Origin: Monocercomonoides exilis | Lineage: Eukaryota > Preaxostyla > Oxymonadida > Polymastigidae | DNA: 64,000 nucleotides | Assembly: GCA_001643675.2 (NCBI GenBank) | Contig: LSRY02000029.1 | Span: 496,001 to 560,000, forward strand | Direction of reading: 5' to 3' | Shown: one piece after another, positions 52,506 to 63,900 of the stretch | Position numbering within the stretch: position 1 is the stretch's first letter | Layout of the letters: the number at the start of each line of letters is the position of its first letter | The notes under the pieces: generated by a model | Databases searched by the model: none | What the model was told of the DNA's origin: nothing | The model's input: the letters and a program-made list of their open reading frames with translations, nothing else | Made by a program: the position numbers and the translations under genes

Positions 52506-53475
52506 ATGTCAACAAAACCAACTTTCACCGATGCAGATTTTCCACTTGACGGAGAAGGGAGAACATACCACATTGGCATTAAACGTGGTGAAGTGGCAAA
52601 CAGAGTTTTAACATGTGGAGACGTTCAACGTGTCAGAGTTTTGGAGAAATTTCTCGATAAAAAATTGTGTGAAGTTTGTTCTGAACGAGGATTTCTGACT
52701 GTTACAGGTTTAATTGATGGAGTCCCTGTTACATTGCTTGCGTCTTTGATGGGGTATCCAAATATGGATTTTGCTGTGCGTGAAACTCTTGCAATGGTAG
52801 ATGGAACGATGGTGTGTGTCAGATTTGGAACATGCGGAACTCCTTCAACGGAGTGCAATATTGGAGATCTTGCACTTGCTACAGAATGCAGAGGTATATA
52901 TAGAAATCCTGATGCATTCCGTAAAAGACCAGAAGGAGCACCAGAGCCGACAACGGAGGAAAGATATCATATAACTCTTCCTGTTCCAGCTGATCCTGCA
53001 CTCTTTAATCATATGAAAGAAGTTTTACTCAAGCAATTCCCTGATCATTTGAAAGTCGGATGCAATTTTAGTGGTTGCACATTTTATGCATCACAAGGGA
53101 GACCAGGAGTGCATTTTGAGGATCACAATGAAGATTTGTTAGATCGAATTGCTGCAATGCCAAGCGCTACTGCCATTGAAATGGAAACATTCCATTTATT
53201 TGATCTTGCAGATCTTAGCAAAGGAAGATTGAAGGCTGCAGGTTCAGCGTTAATTATTGCAAAGCGAGCAACAAAGGATTTTGTAACACCTGAGAAAAAG
53301 GCAAAGCTTGTTGACGAATATGGAAAGGCAATTCTCCATGCATTGGCGACATTCCCAATTCCTGAAGACGTATGCAATTTTTTTTTTTTAATAAATTATT
53401 ATTTATTTTTAAATAAAATTATTATTTGATTTTCAGCAATTGATGAAGGATCCCGCTTGCGTGTGGTTAAAGTAA
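52506..53475 (+). CDS. Uridine phosphorylase-like nucleoside phosphorylase (300 aa)
   Basis: Members of the PNP/UDP phosphorylase family cleave nucleosides with phosphate; this subtype acts on uridine and supports pyrimidine salvage. Exon 1 is 52506-53369 and exon 2 is 53437-53475, with a 67-nt intron (GTATGC...TTGATTTTCAG, phase 0). The last 12 residues (QLMKDPACVWLK) come from the tiny second exon. Motifs are YHIGIKRGEVANRVLTCGD (phosphate-binding Gly-Asp), VTLLASLMGYPNMDFAVRE, VRFGTCGTPS (family R-x-G-T-C-G) and SATAIEMETFHLFDLA (the Glu-Met-Glu ribose-binding signature). The length and motifs match the eukaryotic/trypanosomatid uridine phosphorylase type. The ATG at 52506 is the first in frame. 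Parasitic and gut protists often salvage rather than synthesise pyrimidines, which fits. Confidence 0.9.
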
Positions 53476-53872
53476 AGTATATTTAATGATTTTTGTTTTC
53501 AAAAAAGAAACTAAAAAGTGAAATTTTATTTGGTTTACCAACTTTTGCGAAAACGGAAGTGGTTTCTGTTATAAGCTGTAAAAATATTCCCCGCGTTTCT
53601 TGCACCTTATTCAGTTGTAATTGAGTGATCTTCATTTTGTTTTCCATTTTTTTCTGGTGAAATATTTATTTGTCATACACACATTTATATTTAATTTTGT
53701 TTATTAGCCGTGGAAAGAATAACCTTTTTAAAATTAAATCATTCAAATTTTTTATAAAATTTTTTCTCCTTTTTAAGAAAAAAAAAAGAAGAATGTTCTT
53801 CGTTAAATACAAGAAAACAAAAACATTATTCACAGAATATCACATTGCTGCATAAAACCATTAGAAACCTGT
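53476..53872. other. Convergent 3' intergenic region
   Basis: About 397 bp of AT-rich sequence between two genes pointing at each other (uridine phosphorylase and the dehydrogenase). It contains A and T runs and AT-rich 3'-end-like sequence only. The plus-strand open frame at 53670-53855 is Lys/Phe-rich and has no sign of selection. I see no gene. Confidence 0.5.
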
Positions 53873-55018
53873 TTATTCCTTCTTGTTGATCTTTTCGAGT
53901 ACTTTTATAAGAGCTTGTGTTCCCATTTCTGCTCCTCCCTCAATCTCATCACGCAGCATCGTGTACAACTCCTTTGCCTTTTGCACCCCTGGTAGCACAA
54001 TCCCCATTTTATCGCACTCTTCGCATACAATTGTCAGATCCTTCACAAAATGTTTCACAAAAAACCCAGGCGAGAGATCACCTTTTACAACTCTTGGCCA
54101 ATAAACAGATAGCGAGAACGATGCTGCAGCTCCTCCACCAACTGCATTTAGAACTTCTGTTGGATCCAATCCAGAACGTTGTGCATACAAAAGTCCTTCG
54201 CATACACCAATCATTGTGGATGCAATAATTGTTTGATTTACGGCTTTTGTGTGCTGGCCTGCTCCGGCTCCTCCCATCAAGTTGTAAGTTTTCCCCATGA
54301 TCTTAAAAAGAGGAATCATTTGATCAAACGCTTCCTTATCTCCTCCACACATAATTGTGAGTCGCGCTTCTTTAGCTCCAACGTCACCTCCAGAAACAGG
54401 GCAATCTAAAGTGCGAACTCCTTTCATCTTCGCCTCTTCATAAATATTCTTTGCAAGAGTTGGTGTGGATGTTGTAAAATCGCATATGATATCTCCTTCT
54501 TTGCAACCTATCAATAATTGGTATAATGCTCAATTAAAAATAAAAGTTAAAAAAAAACCCGCGAGGACTCCGTTGGTTTGATTTAAAACAACATCACGAA
54601 CTGAAATTCAAAAAGACAGGTATTTATTTGTAAAAAAAAATATGATTTAGCAATACCATCATAAGGAAATCCTACCATGATGCATATTATTTGAGAAGCT
54701 TCTGCCACCTTTGAAAAATAATTAAAATCATAATATTATCACAAACAAGCAAAAACAATAAATTCATTTAAAACCTGTTTTGGTGAATCAACCCATTTAG
54801 CACCTTTAGCAGAATTCATTTATTGGAAAAAAATATCCCAGTTATTCATCAAAATAATAAAATAAAATATAATTGTGTTTACCCAATCCAATAAGAGCTT
54901 CGGCCTTTGATTTCGTACGATTAAAAATCGTTAAGTGATATCCGGCTTTTATTAAATGCTCACACATATAAAACCCCATTACTCCAGTTCCAATCCATCC
55001 GATTTCCGTTATGCTCAT
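53873..55018 (-). CDS. 3-hydroxyisobutyrate dehydrogenase family NAD(P)-dependent reductase (297 aa)
   Basis: Beta-hydroxyacid dehydrogenases oxidise 3-hydroxyisobutyrate-like acids or reduce semialdehydes such as tartronate or succinic semialdehyde; the substrate cannot be told from sequence alone. There are five exons: 54883-55018, 54775-54803, 54657-54708, 54559-54600 and 53873-54507. Introns are 79, 66, 56 and 51 nt, all GT-AG and phase-consistent. Exons 2-4 are only 29-52 nt. The assembled protein shows the Rossmann motif [17 protein letters not shown] at residue 6, then [20 protein letters not shown], the substrate loop [29 protein letters not shown] with the catalytic Lys, and [10 protein letters not shown]. 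The length equals the family's usual 290-300 residues and there is no targeting peptide. It is the most intron-dense gene of the window. Confidence 0.92.
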
Positions 55019-55874
55019 CTTAAAATATCCAAACTATGGTAATTTTTTCACAGAAAATTTTTTTTTCTTTTTTAAACTGCGATATATTTTTTTGCTTTCA
55101 GAATTTTGTTCCACTTAATTATTTCATTCTTTTTACTCAATTTTCTTTATTTTCTTTCATTTTGTCATTTTCAATATTTATCTTATAATTATTAGGTGGA
55201 GAAAAGTTTGGAATATAACAAGGTTTCTTTTATAAATAAAAAAATATCTCCCCAATTGAAATTTGGCGCTTTTGATATATTAATTGAAGATGACTTGAAT
55301 ATCTGTTATTCTTTTTTTAAAAACGCAAATGTTTAATATTCATTTGAAATTAGATATTCAATAAAAACAAATAAAGAATTCTGAAAGTTCATTCATGAGT
55401 ATATTCAGTTGTGAAAACTATTTCCATTCAGCGCAAAATTTTTATGAAAATAAATTTTCATGATTTTGTAATGTGTAATCAAACAATGTGATGTAAAATT
55501 AGTTATTAATTGTCCAATTTCCATGAAGATGATTTTTTTTCTTAAATAGTTGAAAATTTGCATGTTCATTGTCAAATAATAAAAATCGGGGTTCAATCTC
55601 TCAATTATTTTTTGAATAATGAAAAAATTAAATATTCTGATTTCCTTCCGATTATCAGCCAAAAACCAATTTTTCTTCAAAAAAATATTAAATTATATTC
55701 TTTTTGAAAAAAAGTTGACCAATCTCGAATAATACACAGTCCAAACCTGATATAAACATATTGAATACAATCACATTCGTTTGCAGTCACATTTTTCCAT
55801 GCACAAACATTTTCGTCGTGTATTTCATTCATTTTCTGTCGCATATAATCACAGAGCTGAAAATATATCGGGCA
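55019..55874. other. AT-rich intergenic region left of the inverted repeat
   Basis: About 0.86 kb, strongly AT-rich, with no convincing coding exon. A short block near 55736-55760 (ACACAGTCCAAACCTGATAT) resembles a block in the spacer of the neighbouring foldback element at about 56237-56257 (ACACAGTCAAAACTGGATAT). This suggests scattered fragments of the same repeat family. Confidence 0.5.
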
Positions 55875-56830
55875 AAATATTTCACTTCAAGCATTTTCAT
55901 TGAAAAAATTTTCACTTTTCATTGACTTTTTTATATCAAAAAATACAATAATAATGGGTCCATTTTTTGACATTCGTGAAATGTTAAAAAACTTTGTGTT
56001 TTGATTTCAACGATGCCTGTTTTTGGATATGAAAATCAAATTTATCTTGAAATCTGAGAAAGAAAAAAAAATGTTATGAGCGAAGTCATTTTTCAATCCC
56101 TTGTGCAAAAAATGCTTGAAAGTCCATATTTTCCTTTAACAGAGTTAGTATTGTTGAGGTGTATTCGGAGGAAAATTTTCGGAATTATTCATTTTTCATT
56201 TTTTGAGTTCTCGATCTTGTCCAGTATTTTTAGCGCAAAACACAGTCAAAACTGGATATAATCACATCAGGTTTTGCACAATTTTTTGTGACTATATCCG
56301 ATTGTGATTATATTAGATGCAACTTCATTCAGAAAAAAACAAATTTGAATTAATTCATTAATAAAATATGTGTCAATTTTTTCATTTTTGAATAATCTTT
56401 TTCAAAAATGCACATTTTTAACTTTCGAAATCAATTTTCATCATCAAGCCTGTGTGATGCAAATAATTGAAACATAATTTTGAAAATTTTGAAAATTGAA
56501 ATTTTTGATCAAAAAATCGATTTTTCATTGAAAAAAGCACCCGTTATAAAAATAATTGTGATAATATGGAGGAAAATATGGACTTTCAAGCATTTTTTGC
56601 ACAAGGGATTGAAAAATGACTTCGCTCATAACATTTTTTTTTCTTTCTCAGATTTCAAGATAAATTTGATTTTCATATCCAAAAACAGGCATCGTTGAAA
56701 TCAAAACACAAAGTTTTTTAACATTTCACGAATGTCAAAAAATGGACCCATTATTATTGTATTTTTTGATATAAAAAAGTCAATGAAAAGTGAAAATTTT
56801 TTCAATGAAAATGCTTGAAGTGAAATATTT
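55875..56830. mobile_element. Foldback (long inverted repeat) element, 956 bp
   Basis: Two 261-bp arms, 55875-56135 and 56570-56830, are reverse complements that I could match base for base without a difference, including a 9-base homopolymer in each. They flank a 434-bp AT-rich spacer (56136-56569). The outermost octamer AAATATTT is itself a palindrome, so it could be a target-site duplication or part of the arm. There is no transposase frame; the element would be a non-autonomous foldback or MITE-like unit. The spacer carries its own small inverted repeat (ATATAATCAC near 56260 and GTGATTATAT near 56302). Two older relatives lie at 1-641. Arm identity implies recent insertion, gene conversion, or an assembly artefact at a palindrome. 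Confidence 0.85.
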
Positions 56831-57978
56831 AAACTTTGTAAAAATGCGAGACTTTTATTTTTGTGAAGACTGAATTCAAATCATATTAATTTTTGTAAGC
56901 TCAAAGAAATTAAAAATCTTTTTTCTCAGAAATTTCAAAAATTATTTTTGTTATAAATCGCCGATATAAAAATGAAATTCTTGAATGCCTAATAAATACG
57001 TATTGATAAAGTATATTTGGAAATTAATTATCCAAATTATTCCTCTCTCTCAGTTTTTGAGAAATCGATATTGTTCGGTATTTTTTGCACAAACTGTGTT
57101 GTATTATTTAATGAATGTGTTAAATTCACTTGGATGCTTTTTCATTTTATGAAAAATATGTTTATAACTATCCCATTGACAATGATTTTTCAAAAATGAT
57201 GGATTTCCACACAGTCAAGACAAACAAATTTCCAAAAATAAAAAATAACCAAAATTGTTTACATCATGGAAAAAATAGGTTGTGTGTGTAAAAGATGAAT
57301 TGAATCGTTATATTAATATTGAAAAATTCATCAAAAGTCGGATTTTCTAAAATAAAAATTATTTATTTCAAAAAAAAGTAATATGGCACTCCTATTAAAA
57401 ATTTGTATATGAATAGATGTCATATGAACTAATATACAACTATGCAAATTTCTGAAAATTAATATTGAATATTTGTTGAGATGTTTTGATTTTAAAATTT
57501 TGTGCGGATAAAAAAAAAGTCCGGATAAAAAAAACCACCCTATCTCTCTTTTTTTTTTTCATTAATTCTTTTTTATCGAAAATGATAAACATGTTTGACA
57601 TTTGAAAATAATTTTTGTCAAATCCTTTATTTAATCACTCTTTTGATTATGTTATAATCGAACAACATTTCTTATGGGGATAAATGGATAATAAACTAAT
57701 TTTTTCACTAGAGTGCTCATTTCGAAACAACTAACTGAAGAAAAAATAAAAAATTTAAATGAATATGAAAATGATAATGATGATAATTGATAATAATGAA
57801 TTTTGAAACTCAAAAGAAAGATTTTACTTAGAAAAGACGTTCCATTGAGAAAAATTCGAAATAACACAAAATTCCCAAAAAATTCTTTCATTTTGTTCCA
57901 AATTAATCATCTCAAATGTGTTGTTTTATGATGCTTTTTAATATCTAACATTTGTTTTTTTTATCAAAGTTAAGAACA
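56831..57978. other. AT-rich intergenic region upstream of the surface protein gene
   Basis: About 1.15 kb of very AT-rich DNA with no convincing exon. A block at 57057-57100 (TTTTTGAGAAATCGATATTG, then TTCGGTATTTTTTGCACAAA) is about 70% like 56200-56245 in the foldback spacer. The stretch just before the gene (57540-57560) is a pyrimidine-rich run of CTATCTCTC followed by T residues. No promoter element can be named. Confidence 0.5.
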
Positions 57979-60900
57979 ATGAATAATTTCATTTTCAAAA
58001 ACCTCCCATATGATTATTCTGCTGAAAAAGAAATGATTTTTCCCTTTTTATTTTCCTTTTTTGTTGGAATTTGCCAATATCAGATCTGTTTTGACACGCA
58101 CGCTATAAATATTTGTGAAGTGCGCGAGAAAAGTGGACTTTTAAATCATGCTTCAAAGAAATCGAGCATATTCGAAAAAAAGCAATTTATGCGTGAAAAC
58201 TGGTCAGATAGAAGCCAGATCACTCACTCAGAAGGGACAAACATAAACGTTGTGCCTTGTCAGACTGAAATTGTTTCGCATCTTGCTTCATACAATTCGA
58301 CAATAAGTGTTTTTTGTATTCAATTCAGTTGCGAGTTGGAAAAAGCAGTTGTTTCATTGTTTGGGAAATCGGCATTTTTTGTGAGCAACTGCATATTATC
58401 TTCGCTGAAACAATTTCGAAATGGGCTTATTCATTCGTACGAGGCAAACATTTGCATTTGCAATTTATCTTTGGTTCAGTCTCATTCGAGCGTTTTTCTT
58501 CCTTCATTGATTTCATTTCCACCAACAAACATAGTTAGAGAACATCAAAGTTACATCGAAATCAGAGACACTTCGCTTTCGTCTTTTTCGCTGTTCAATT
58601 CAAACCCACTTATCCAATCATCGATAAACAACATTATAACGATACAATCCAGCACTTTTAGAAACATATCGCAACAACATCCCAAAGGCAACAAATTTGT
58701 CGAACATAATGCATCATTCACCATATCATCCTGCATTGTTTCAACCATATCCGACCCAACAGAAGGCTGTATTGTTCCAAAAGTGTCAGGCGGGTCGCTG
58801 AATCTTTTAAATTCTACATTTGTGAGATGCTTGAAAATTATTGGTCAAAAAATATATCACACAACAACAGAAGACACATTTGTGGATAACTGCTTGTATG
58901 AAAAATTCACGGGTATAGCAATATCACATGATTCGACTGGTTCTGTGATTATCAAAAACACAGACTTCACAAATTCAACAGAATGTCAAGGAGCATATAC
59001 AATAAAATATCGATTTTTCGACTCTATAAACAATTCTTTTTGGAATTTGAAAACATCTGGACTTTCATCATGTTTGCAGCCTTGCCAAGGATATGGGCCT
59101 TTAACAATTCAAAATAATTGTATGAAGTCATGTGAATCAAGATGGGGTGGAGGTTGCTGCCATATACATCATAGCTTTTCGAGTGCTGATCTTATTTCAA
59201 ATTGCAAGTTTAGAAATTGTTTTGTTACAAGTGTCTATGATTATTGCAATGGAGGTGGAGCAATCTGGAATGGAGAGGGTGCTAAAGTGTCATATTCGAA
59301 CGTTTTATTTGAGAATTGCTGCGCAAATGCCACTTTTGGTGGAGCTATCTGTTTTGATTCGAGAGACCATGCAACCCTTCATTGCTGCACTCTTTCTTAT
59401 TGCTTATTTATTGGGTGTGATGCGCTTGGAGAAGGTAAAGATTTGTATGCTATGAATCCGTGGCAGAATGCATTAAACGAGAGTCAATTTGTGTTCTGCT
59501 GGACAAATAAGTATTTGGAAGCCAACCGTCTGACTTTAGCAGAGAAAGGCGATAAAAGCAGTTGGATTGGAAAGCTTGGCAACATTTATGCAGACGTCCA
59601 AGGCACAGATTCTTTGGGATGTGGATGGGTAGAATTACCGTGCTTGACGATATACAACTCTGTTAAAATTGCTTCTGTTTCAGGCAAAGGAAGTCCTGTG
59701 CATATTAAGATAGCTGCAGGTCAGTATATGGAACGGCAAATTGGAATTGACTCAAAGTATCTTGAATTCGAAGGATCAAATGACTTCGAAACAAAGTTGG
59801 CTTCTAATTCTTCAAATACAAAACCCCTCATTCAAATTTCGTCTGGATGTGCCACTCTGTTTGGCTTGTTCATCATAAGAAACTCTTCTGCATCGACTTC
59901 TCTGCCTTTATTCGCCATTTCTTCAGCGTCTGGAGAGCTTGTGCTCAGATCATGCAAGATAACTTCTGAGACAGCGCAATCTTCATCATTTCAGTCACCA
60001 TTGATATCACTTTCAGTTGGATTTTTTAACATGGTAAGCACAGTTGTTGAATCAATGATTTTTTCTGATGCATCAGCATTGGAAATATCCTCGTCTTCTG
60101 TGCAATGCTGCAGCTTCGAGAATTCAACGTTTCGAGATATCACCCGAAAGGAAGGAGACGGATCAGTGTTGGTGGTAAATATAATTTCTGGAAATGAATT
60201 GAAAATGGATGGAGTGCGATTTGAAAGGTGTATATGCAGCAAAGGAAATGGAGGCTCCATGAGCTGTATGTTGGATGCGAGCGGAAGATTGATGATTGGA
60301 AGTCTGAAGGTGATTGAAATGGAGGGATGCACAACGCCACAAGATATCATTAACAAAGGAAAAGGTGGAGGAATTCATTTGAAGTTGACGGGGAGTTCAT
60401 CAAACTTTGTCATACAGGAGACATCATTTTATGGATGTGCTGCTTGGAAGGGAAACAACATATTTGTTGATGCTATTTCATTAAGCTCGTCAATCACAGC
60501 AAGCACATTAAAATTTGTGCACACAGGGATGAGTGATGATGATCTGATGGGATTTGAAGAGCAGTGCAGGGCAGATCCTGTTCCTCTTCTTGCATATCTT
60601 CAGATATTTTCAGGAATAGCTCTTGTTGGAGGAGCTAAAAACAGAGATTTTTCAGGATGTGGCACAGCCAATTATCCATGTGGAAGCATTGGATATGCAG
60701 CAGCACTTCGTTTTCCCAGCAGCAAAAGAATTATCACACTGAATGCAGACTTTGAATGGACAGAATCTCTGATCTTTAATGTTTATGGATGGGAAGTGAA
60801 AAGTCCCGCAAGAGGGAGAGAAATTAAAGTGTTGAGCGAAGGCACGAGCACTTCTGAAGGAATGGTTACTGTTGAGATTGCAACCTCCATTTCGAATCTG

Positions 60901-63900
60901 AGTTTTTCAGCATCTTCACAATTAGGACAGCATTCTTGTTTTCTTTTGTGCCTGTCTGAGGAGCTTGCGATGACTGATTGCTCGCTGAAATGTTCATCAA
61001 GTGGAAGCACAGAATTTGGTTTTGGATTTGTTAAGATAAACGGTGGGAGCCTGCTATTGAACCGATTTTCCACAGCGTCGCCAATTACCTTTGGATCTGC
61101 TTCACTAATCAGTCTGTCTGGAGCTGGAATGCTAAACTGTGCGGGATGCACGATGAGTAGCATCAAGAGGATGAGTGGGACTGGAGGATGCATTTCGATC
61201 GAGAAGAAGAATACACTGGAAAACAGCCAAAGCAGAAAGATGGCAATCGATGGATGCAGTTTTAATGGCTGCTGTGCTTGTGTGGATGGAGGAGGCGAAG
61301 GAGGAGGAATGAGTGCGTGGCTGAGCGAAAGTGACGTTCTGGTTGTGAATGGATCGACTAGCTTTGAGGAATGCAGTGCGCAGAGCGAAGAAGGATCTGG
61401 TGGAAAAGGGGGAGGGATAAGCATTCGCTGTGATGATACTTCTTCTTCCTTTGGAATAATGAATGCAGTTGCATTTTCGAAGGTGAAGGTAAACAGAGCG
61501 GAATATGGGAAGGATGTGTTTGTCTGGTGCGAGAGTGGGATTTTGCTTTCGCAAATGATCAATTCGTCTTCTTTTGGATTTTTTGATTCATCGGAATTGC
61601 CGTCAGACGCTTTGGTTTTGAGCGGAAGTGAAAATGGAAGGGATTCAACAATCATTCCTCTGCATGTGTATCTTTGCAGTCTCCAGACAGAAATAATTGC
61701 AGACAAAGACAATGGAGTTGATCACACACATTGTGGATATCCTTCTTTTGCTTGCTTATCAATCGATTACTGTGTTGAGAATCGGATAAGCGACTCATTA
61801 AACAACATCAAAGTTGTTTCAAGATCAATAATTCAACAGGAAAATTCTATCTCTTCAACACCAGTGAATATCTATTCCGAAGCACTTGTGCCTGTTTCAG
61901 TTAAAGACGCAGACAGAGCAACACAGGATGGGTTGGTGATGTGCTCTTCTGCTCTTTTCCTCGTGAATCTGTCATTGAGTGTGCAAAGGTTGTTTGCAAC
62001 TGCAAGAAAAGCATTTCTTTTCTCTTCATCGTCGCTTTCCATCGCCAACTGTTGTGTGGAATTCTCTTCAGAAAATACGAATGATCCTGTTTCCTTCGGC
62101 GTGATCTTTGTTGAAAGCGGGAATCTTCTGATAAGTGGATTCAAAATGGAACAAGCAACAACATTCACAACTTCGCCCATCTTTGCAGACAACTACAATT
62201 CAATAAAGATAGAGAACAGCAACATAACTGGAACGAGGAGGATAAATGGAGATGGTGGATGCTTATATATCAATGAAGCAAATGGAGATGAAAAAAGAAT
62301 CACAATCCAAAGTTGCAACTTTACTGGCTCATGTGACGAAGGGAATGGAATTCGAGGCGGGGGTGTCATGGGGAAGGTTGGAAGCGGGAACGTTTTGAGT
62401 GTGAAAAGCACAAGTTTTGAGAACTGCATGGTGCCTTCGGATGGCAATGGAAATGGAGGGAAAGGATTGGGGGGTGGGATGCATCTCTGCTTGAAGGAAA
62501 GCATCGGAAGCATCGCCTTCGATAATATCAGTTTCAGTGGTTGTAATGCTTGGAAAGGAAAACAGCTGTTTGTTGACGGAGAAGATCTGAGGCAGATTGC
62601 CAGCAATTGGCTGCAGTGTTTCAAAACAGAAACCTTCTTGTCTGAGGATATGATGGGATTTGAGAGAAGCACAACAAATCGGGAATTCCACGTACCGCTT
62701 GTGCTATATTTCCGAACATTTGTGGAACCTTGCTTTATTGGTGGAGCAGAGGAAAAGAGCCTTGATTACACAGGATGCGGATTTTCGGATTATCCGTGTG
62801 GAACGCTGCCGTATGGGGGCTTTGTGCGATTTGGGGATTCGAAGGCGCATCTGAGGCTCACAGATCGCTTCTGCTTTGCAAATGCGATTGTTTTGAGTTC
62901 GCAAGAGATGGACATTGAAGCAGAGACAAACGGAACACTGATAAATGTGATGTCTGATGGAACAGGAGAAGGCGAAGGACTCATCGAGACAAGCAATGCA
63001 ATCTCATTCAGTGGAATAGCATTCAATGTTTCGACAACATTCGCAGCAGCCGAAAGAAAGTGTCTGCTTCTGTGCAGCGGCTCCGCCCTTTCGCTGGTTG
63101 ATTGCTCGGTGAACGCGCAATCGAAGAAGATCGACTTTGGATACGTGATTGTGAGAGGTGGCAATCTCCATATTCTGAGGGGAGTGCTGAACGAAATAGA
63201 ACTGCTGGGAGCGCCAGTGGTTGAACTGAGCGGCGGTAACAGCCGATGCACACTGGAAGATGTGGAATGGAACAACCTGAAGACAGGGTCAATCGAAGGG
63301 CTTGTTGGTGCGAAGTCGAAGAGCCATGTTGAAATGAAAAACTCGAAAGTGTCTGGGCCGACACAGTTTGGGAATCACGGGGTCTTTTTCGTTGAGGAAT
63401 CTTCGAGCGCAACTCTGGAAAAGAGCAACTTCACCCTGTTGACAAGAAACGAAGGAAACGGAGCGATAATTGATGGAAGAGTTGGAAGTGGAAAGAGTTT
63501 GAGTGTGAGTTTTTGCTGGTTCACTTTTATCAGCTGCATGGGGAGTGGCTCGAAAGGAGGAAGCGTCGTTGCAACTGTGTCAGCCGATGGGGAGCTGCTG
63601 TTCAACAACAACACGGTTGAAGAGAGCAAAGTGAGGAAAGCGGATGGTTTGGGGGGAGGGTTGCACATGGAGTTTTTGAGCAGCGAGGTTGGATATTCGA
63701 TGAAAAACAACAAATTCCTGAGCAATGATGCGATGCTGGGATACGATGTGTATCTTGTGTGCCCAACGCCGCGGATTACAATTGACAGAAATAAATGGGC
63801 AGGATCAGCCACAGAAGGCCAGGAGGAGGAAACGATGTGGGTGATCGATCCATCATTTCCTGAGGGATCTGACACGCTTCTGAAGTATTTGTTTCCGAGA

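Noticed and set aside
55875-56830. Autonomous DNA transposon
   Set aside because: The 434-bp spacer has no open frame of useful length and no transposase motif. Only a non-autonomous foldback unit can be supported.
60783-61712. Minus-strand 309-codon frame rich in Ser, Pro and Leu
   Set aside because: It is antisense to the beta-helix protein, whose frame is continuous, has conserved repeated motifs and a signal peptide. The antisense frame has no recognisable motif.
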